Shown in pieces: positions 60,551-64,000 of a DNA stretch of 64,000 bases. The stretch is from contig JAGBDN010000050.1 in the NCBI GenBank assembly GCA_017937485.1, forward strand, positions 19,799 through 83,798, given 5' to 3'. The DNA comes from Thermoguttaceae bacterium (GTDB lineage Bacteria; Planctomycetota; Planctomycetia; Pirellulales; Thermoguttaceae). Each line of letters starts with the position of its first letter. The first letter of the stretch is position 1. The notes beneath the pieces are model-generated. The model saw nothing but the letters and a program-made list of their open reading frames with translations. It was not told the DNA's origin and did no database searches. Both the position numbers and the translations under genes were made by a program.

Positions 60551-61594
60551 CTAGGGAGTAGAGCGATATAAAACGTAATCTTTTTCGCCGCGTTCTTCTT
60601 GGCGTTTTAATTCTTCAACGGCCTCATAACCTTTAAGGGTTAGTCTAAAAAGATCAAAAGTTTTGTAAAGATGGATTTGCTCCATAATATCTACTTTTTC
60701 TGCAAGATAGGAATAAACATAAGACGTAGTGGGATCATCCTTGACGAACAGTTCTTCTCTTAAAGCAAGCTCGACAATACTTTTCCAGTGAGCCGTTTGT
60801 TTGTGATTAGCTTCCTTCGGCTGCTTATTGTAAAATTTGCCGGCGGCAGAGATGACATAATTGCCGAAATCCTTTTCGCCGAAAGGAAGAGTGTAAAAAA
60901 CACGAAATCCATCGTCTTTATCGCAATCTGCTGATGCAAGGAGCAAAAGAATTTCGTGTGGCAACGGTGTTTTGACGGGTTCAAGGGATTTGAAATCTTG
61001 AATTGCCTGTTCCTTGATTTCTTTAATCAGCAAATCGAATTGCACGTCAAATCTAACTTCAAATTTTTCTCGCGGGTAAGGATGGTAAGCGGCGACCCAA
61101 GGGTATTCTTGGCGTTCAATCGTTTGACGATATTCGTCTAAACGTTGACGTTCTTGCTTTTTCTCTGGGTCGTTGCCTTCATAAGGAGAAGTACAGAAAA
61201 AAATCTTAGCAGGCTTGCCGGAGGAGGCGTGAATGTCGATTTCACGAGCTGTACCGCTAGGATATTTGTCTTCCGATTGAAAGCCAAGTTTATCTGCAAA
61301 AACGGCCAAGAGGTAATCGCAACGTTTAACAACCTTCTCGTCGATTATCCATTGCGAGCTATTCTTTTCTGGACGCTCGTGGTCTTTAGGCCAAGTGCCG
61401 CCTGGCGAATCAAGTTCCCACATACGCGGACGAAGGTGAATTCCGGTGGTTTCCGCATTATCGCGCGTCCAAAGAAGAATTTTATCTCGAATATACAAAC
61501 GTTCTTCATATACATCGCCGGGACCGGCAATAAAAATATCGTAAAAAACGACAGGTTTTTGAGACGTAACGACAGTGCGTTTTTCTTCTGACAT
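60551..61594 (-). CDS. DUF4062-type protein with the shared C-terminal module
   Basis: 347 residues. Residues 15-190 match the DUF4062 pattern by eye: DIFIAGPGDVYEERLYIRDK, MWELDSPGGTWP, QWIIDEKVVKRCDYLLAVFADKLG, SGTAREIDIHASSGKPAKIFF. DUF4062 is a Rossmann-like domain found at the N-terminus of many NLR/STAND-type and other conflict proteins. Here no ATPase follows; instead residues 210-340 carry the module also present twice in the downstream membrane protein (EILLLLASADCDKDDGFRVF, HWKSIVELALREELFV, LFRLTLKGYEAVEEL). It starts M-S-E-E-K-R. I infer a sensor or effector working with the membrane protein; a defence role is a hypothesis. Confidence 0.8.
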   Translation of the reverse strand: MSEEKRTVVTSQKPVVFYDIFIAGPGDVYEERLYIRDKILLWTRDNAETTGIHLRPRMWELDSPGGTWPKDHERPEKNSSQWIIDEKVVKRCDYLLAVFADKLGFQSEDKYPSGTAREIDIHASSGKPAKIFFCTSPYEGNDPEKKQERQRLDEYRQTIERQEYPWVAAYHPYPREKFEVRFDVQFDLLIKEIKEQAIQDFKSLEPVKTPLPHEILLLLASADCDKDDGFRVFYTLPFGEKDFGNYVISAAGKFYNKQPKEANHKQTAHWKSIVELALREELFVKDDPTTSYVYSYLAEKVDIMEQIHLYKTFDLFRLTLKGYEAVEELKRQEERGEKDYVLYRSTP

Positions 61595-61702
61595 TTTCTG
61601 TTCTTTCTAACCTGTCTCGCCGCATATTTGGTCCGGCAGCGAGGCAGGTTGTTAAGGTTAGTTGTTGCGCGATTACTCGCGGCGTTCAAGCTCCTCAAGC
61701 GC
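61592..61702 (-). repeat. Leader copy 1, upstream of the DUF4062-type gene
   Basis: Same elements and order as 60413-60519, with CCTGCCTCGCTGCCGG ... CGGCGAGACAGG as the inverted repeat. The coding-strand start of the repeat reads ELERRE-stop (copy 2: ELERLE-stop), so the unit seems to include the end of an ancestral reading frame. Confidence 0.9.
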
Positions 61703-61765
61703 CGTCTTGGCAATCAGTAGCAGTGTGCGCGTCGAGACGTTTTTTAAAATTTCGCTTCCTTTCAT
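61673..61765 (-). CDS. Possible 30-residue ORF overlapping the end of the XRE gene
   Basis: Opens at an ATG (61763-61765) inside the repressor gene in another frame, reads MKGSEILKNVSTRTLLLIAK then TALEELERRE, and stops inside leader copy 1. It could be a tiny coupled protein or the former C-terminus of the repressor before a frameshift. The matching ELERLE tail in leader copy 2 favours a coding origin. Confidence 0.3.
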   Translation of the reverse strand: MKGSEILKNVSTRTLLLIAKTALEELERRE

Positions 61766-62093
61766 CGACAAAGAGACTGCAGAAGTTCACGACGTCTTCT
61801 TGAAGCTCCGGCGGTAAGGCGCGGAACTTCTCGAGCAGATATTGCTCGGCCAATTCACGCGGAGACTTTTGCGGCTCCCCGTTCTTCTGAACGTACATAT
61901 CGCCTTCGCCGGTCAACAGCCATTCTGTACGAACGCCAAAATTGCCGCTTACGGAAGCGATAAACAAGCCGGTAACGGTATGGCCGTCGCCTTCGGCAAA
62001 AGCGACTTGATTTCGCGTCGCGCCAATACGCTCGCCAAATTCACGTTGCGACATCTTGCCGCGAACTAATTTGATTCTGTCGTTAATAGTCAT
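61695..62093 (-). CDS. XRE/Cro-type helix-turn-helix repressor
   Basis: 132 residues of the phage-repressor type. The HTH is in MSQREFGERIGATRNQVAFAE, and the motif TEWLLTGEGDMY is typical of lysogeny-type XRE regulators. The C-terminal part is helical. AGAGG precedes the ATG. Its promoter (62113-62140) lies back to back with a plus-strand promoter (62173-62200), with GTTGAC words in between and around, so it probably represses both directions. It is the first gene of the minus-strand unit leading into the DUF4062/membrane pair. Confidence 0.88.
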   Translation of the reverse strand: MTINDRIKLVRGKMSQREFGERIGATRNQVAFAEGDGHTVTGLFIASVSGNFGVRTEWLLTGEGDMYVQKNGEPQKSPRELAEQYLLEKFRALPPELQEDVVNFCSLFVDERKRNFKKRLDAHTATDCQDGA

Positions 62094-62112
62094 TTTTTAA
62101 CCTCTCGATTAG

Positions 62113-62140
62113 ATTTTAACAACTTTTGTTGAACCGTCAA
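62113..62140 (-). promoter_or_regulatory. Promoter of the repressor gene with embedded inverted repeats
   Basis: Minus strand: TTGACG (62135-62140), 16-base spacer, TAAAAT (62113-62118). The spacer holds CAACTTTTGTTG and GTTGAACCGTCAAC (62128-62141), candidate operator dyads. Confidence 0.7.
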
Positions 62141-62214
62141 CAGAAAACACTAAAAATTTTCCGCATTGTGTGTTGACAAACAAAAAATAGTCGTTAGAAT
62201 GATTGTAGGTCAAC
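62136..62214. promoter_or_regulatory. Candidate operator array (GTTGAC words)
   Basis: GTCAAC at 62136-62141, GTTGAC at 62172-62177 (overlapping the plus -35) and GTCAAC at 62209-62214; a further copy at 62477-62482. The words overlap the -35 boxes of both divergent promoters, as expected for an autoregulating XRE repressor. Confidence 0.5.
62173..62200 (+). promoter_or_regulatory. Promoter of the small-gene operon
   Basis: Consensus TTGACA at 62173-62178, 16-base spacer, TAGAAT at 62195-62200. The first plus-strand gene starts 140 bases on. Confidence 0.7.
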
Positions 62215-62339
62215 AAAAGAGCCGCAGTCGACAAAAAACTCGGTTTTGTCTGCTGTTCTTCAAAATCGCGTTTGCTCGCCGCCTGATTGGTCCCGGGCGT
62301 CGAGCTTGGACTGCGCTCGTTAATTAAGGATAAACGACA

Positions 62340-62462
62340 ATGGAACTCAATCAAGAACTCGAGCGTTCGTTTGTTGAAAAAATTCGAGTGCTCGACGCCG
62401 ACCTTTTTCGGCTTGTCGAAACCTATGTCGACGGTATGCTCGCCGCGTTGAAAGCTCGTTAA
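62340..62462 (+). CDS. Small protein, 40 residues
   Basis: Starts MELNQELERSFVEKIRVLDA and is a single amphipathic helix by composition. TAAGGA lies eight bases before the ATG. First gene after the divergent promoter. Unknown function; the position is that of early phage or element regulators. Its second half is loosely like that of the next gene product. Confidence 0.6.
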   Translation: MELNQELERSFVEKIRVLDADLFRLVETYVDGMLAALKAR

Positions 62463-62582
62463 TCAATATCGAACAAGTCAACAAGAGAACGCGTTTTTGA
62501 TTCCTTGAGCGCTAATTCTTTTGGGCGGGCCAACCGACTGCAATCGGCGCTCGCCGGACTTTATTTTAACGGAGAAAAAACA

Positions 62583-62705
62583 ATGGACAATCAGATTCGC
62601 GAAATTTACGAAGCCGTCGGCGTCGACGGTCGCCGCTTCTTGATGTTGGTCGCTCGAATTTGCGAACTTGCCTTGAACGCAAGCGAAGGCGCAATGGCGA
62701 AATAA
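62583..62705 (+). CDS. Small protein, 40 residues
   Basis: Starts MDNQIREIYEAVGVDGRRFL and ends in a hydrophobic helix LMLVARICELAL. ACGGAGAAAAA lies before the ATG at 62583; an upstream in-frame start at 62505 has no such site. A GTCAAC operator-like word is 100 bases upstream. Function unknown. Confidence 0.6.
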   Translation: MDNQIREIYEAVGVDGRRFLMLVARICELALNASEGAMAK

Positions 62706-62739
62706 GACTAAACAGTAAGAGAAAGAAAACAAAACGCCT

Positions 62740-62946
62740 ATGACGTTCGAAAAAGACTCTCAGTACTGGGATACAATCGAAAAAATTTATCGCTTAGAAA
62801 AAAGTCTTGACAACGGCGATCCATTTTTCTCTAACTTGATTCAACGGAGAATTTACGAGGAAACCGAGGCTCTTGTTGAGCGCGGCGCGAAATACGAGGA
62901 AATCAAGGCCGACGTCGGCAAAAAATTTGAGGCAAGTTGGAAATGA
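62740..62946 (+). CDS. Small charged protein, 68 residues
   Basis: Helical, Glu/Lys-rich: MTFEKDSQYWDTIEKIYRLE and later EETEALVERGAKYEEIKADV. AAGAGAAAG lies upstream. Its stop overlaps an ATG (ATGA at 62943-62946) opening a 14-codon frame to 62987. Function unknown. Confidence 0.6.
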   Translation: MTFEKDSQYWDTIEKIYRLEKSLDNGDPFFSNLIQRRIYEETEALVERGAKYEEIKADVGKKFEASWK

Positions 62947-62983
62947 CGGCGGTTTTTGAAGACGTTTCGCAAGAGGCGGCGGA

Positions 62984-63094
62984 TTGACAAACTTTCGCCG
63001 AAGCGCGCCGTTTGTCCCGCGCAACGACGAAACGCCGGAAGAGATTAGGGCCGCGACCGGCTCGAATCCGCCGCCAACCTTTCAGGAGAAATAA
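62984..63094 (+). CDS. Possible 36-residue protein with TTG start
   Basis: TTG at 62984 overlaps the TGA that ends the 14-codon frame at 62943-62987, and the frame runs RRSAPFVPRNDETPEEIRAA and ends at 63094, two bases before the next gene. Polar and Pro-rich. The chain of overlaps (ATGA, TTGA) suggests translational coupling, but expression is unproven. Confidence 0.35.
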   Translation: MTNFRRSAPFVPRNDETPEEIRAATGSNPPPTFQEK

Positions 63095-63096
63095 CA

Positions 63097-63696
63097 ATGA
63101 AAAAGCGACTTTTAGGTATTATTGTAGCGGTGATTATCGGCGTGACCGCCAATAGCGTAAGCGGAGCCGAAATTAACGTTCCGGCTCTCAGTCTTGAAAA
63201 GCCTGACAACTATGGGGATTTTTGTATAGTTTGCCCGTCGAATAGGTATTTTGTTTGCGACGTTACGACTTACGCTTTTCGCGAACCGACCGGAAGGTTG
63301 CATCGCGGAGCGGCGACACACCTTGTTCATCACGCCGACGGTAAGGCTGTGGTTTTTAATCAAGGCGAGTATCACGTTGTCAACTGCGATTTAGCGTTGA
63401 CGACAACTCGTTATTTCAGGGACGGTCGGCAACCGGTTAAAGCGTTAGGCGGCGACGAAAACAAGGTCGCGAAGATCTACTCGTTAGAGGCGCGACCGCG
63501 TTTGGTCGCGGTTTTCCCGGGCTCGACGATCGACGTTGTTTTTCGAACCGCCGACAAAGTCGCGTTTGTTGTCGACGGAATGTTCGTTCACGTTTCCGGA
63601 GGCGCCGCGGTCGTCGAGGATTATTTTGAATCCTCTCAAAACGATACGGTAAGCGAGAAGGACGCAAAAGAGACGACCGCCGCTCAACGCGAGTAA
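63097..63696 (+). CDS. Secreted protein of unknown function
   Basis: 199 residues with a signal peptide (KKRLLGIIVAVIIGVTANSV, cleavage near VSGAE). The mature part is beta-rich with two Cys pairs (FCIVCPSN, VCDVTTY / NCDLAL) and a C-terminal polar tail (about 180-199). CAGGAG lies nine bases before the ATG. Last intact gene of the small operon. I recognise no family; a surface or envelope-acting cargo protein is one reading. Confidence 0.75.
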   Translation: MKKRLLGIIVAVIIGVTANSVSGAEINVPALSLEKPDNYGDFCIVCPSNRYFVCDVTTYAFREPTGRLHRGAATHLVHHADGKAVVFNQGEYHVVNCDLALTTTRYFRDGRQPVKALGGDENKVAKIYSLEARPRLVAVFPGSTIDVVFRTADKVAFVVDGMFVHVSGGAAVVEDYFESSQNDTVSEKDAKETTAAQRE

Positions 63697-63889
63697 CGGG
63701 CTCGGCGAATCGACGCGATTTCCTCCGGCGCTTCCCTTGGTTCGGCGTCGAAGGAAAACGCCCCGAGCGATTAGGCCCGCGAGGGGCTTCGGATTCGCCG
63801 CAAAGACGGGCGCGGTTGTTGGACGCTTCCGAGAGAGCCTGTCGCCTCCGGCGGTTCGCGCCGCCGGGTCGCGGAGTTGGTCGGCGGTA

Positions 63890-64000
63890 ATGGCGCGGTT
63901 GGGCGAATGTAGACACGCGCCCGCCGCAACCTCCGAAATTTGCGCCGCTTGGCAACAAACGCCGAGCGAAACGGTCGTCGACTGGTTCAACTCCAACGGA
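63890..64000 (+). CDS. Start of a gene running off the window
   Basis: ATG at 63890 opens a frame that stays open to the edge: MARLGECRHAPAATSEICAA, then WQQTPSETVVDWFNSNG. The spacing of hydrophobic residues would suit a small HTH domain, such as those opening phage terminase small subunits, but 37 residues cannot decide. Only a weak upstream site (GGCGG). Confidence 0.4.
   Translation, partial: MARLGECRHAPAATSEICAAWQQTPSETVVDWFNSNG

Noticed and set aside
63484..63996. 170-codon minus-strand frame at the right edge
   Set aside because: Half of it lies antisense to the secreted-protein gene, and it has no upstream site or motif; the plus-strand frame from 63890 seems at least as likely.

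Overview
The window looks like a chromosomal stretch of a member of the Planctomycetota, carrying the left end of an integrated element at its right side. The lineage call rests on a prepilin-like DUF1559 protein (55231-56337) with a small lipoprotein in front of it, a Tat-exported Gfo/Idh/MocA oxidoreductase with a twin-arginine motif, a membrane-anchored squalene-hopene-cyclase-like repeat protein, long proteins with acidic or low-complexity inserts, and very strong use of GCG, CGA and GAC words with few TTA, CTA or TCA codons. That last bias leaves long antisense reading frames open everywhere; I treat them as shadows. Promoters resemble sigma-70 sites: TTGACG-17-TACAAT at 54263, TTGACG-17-TATAAT at 42250-42278 on the minus strand, TTGAAA-16-TAAAAT at 38096.

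Layout. 1-6161: a truncated minus-strand gene, citrate synthase, a terpenoid-cyclase-like membrane protein, a secreted unknown protein, and GreA with a perfect 36-base terminator palindrome. 6356-10003: a Tat Gfo/Idh oxidoreductase and a divergent PLP enzyme of the KBL/AOS family. 10343-16208: a 1614-residue unknown protein followed by a soluble histidine kinase. 16338-22386 (minus): Aat with a huge low-complexity insert, an M20 peptidase, a HIT protein, an AnmK-like protein without its catalytic motifs and a class-I amidotransferase-like protein without its cysteine. 22387-23504: a long gap with an AT-rich island. 23505-29773: HAD phosphatase, Hsp70-like ATPase, GcvR-like ACT protein, PaaI thioesterase and PurH. 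30053-40239: a PolX/PHP protein with a degenerate polymerase site, an O-antigen-ligase-like protein with a TPR-like tail, a DUF362 ferredoxin-like protein coupled to CoaX, RecR and RecA. 40738-53771: an RnfC/PduS-like protein, RlmKL, formate-THF ligase, a GT39-like membrane protein (all minus), a TlpA-like thioredoxin (plus), an HtrA protease and a PfkB sugar kinase (minus). 54536-57754: lipoprotein, DUF1559 protein, a 34-bp minisatellite, a small membrane protein and a truncated, possibly phage-derived gene.

From 58524 the character changes. The 3' part of a tRNA-Val gene (anticodon loop to acceptor end, no 5' half) lies on the minus strand, as expected for the att site of a tRNA-targeting element that extends rightward past the window. 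The element carries an XRE repressor with divergent promoters and GTTGAC operator-like repeats. Under the repressor is a minus-strand pair: a DUF4062-type protein and a three-pass membrane protein with a coiled coil. The two share a C-terminal module (one copy in the first, two in the second), near-identical N-termini and a duplicated leader of about 107 bp. On the plus strand a set of very small genes leads into a secreted unknown protein. The DUF4062/membrane pair is my best candidate for an undescribed, possibly anti-phage, system.

A second theme is tandem duplication. The 3' ends of purH, coaX, the histidine kinase gene and the rnfC-like gene are each followed by a decayed copy of themselves, and the gaps after recR and recA are built from degenerate tandem units. 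The same tendency appears as the in-frame 9-bp repeat in aat and the 34-bp minisatellite at 56539. A third theme is conserved folds that have lost catalytic residues (AnmK-like, C26-like, PolX-like, AOS-like).
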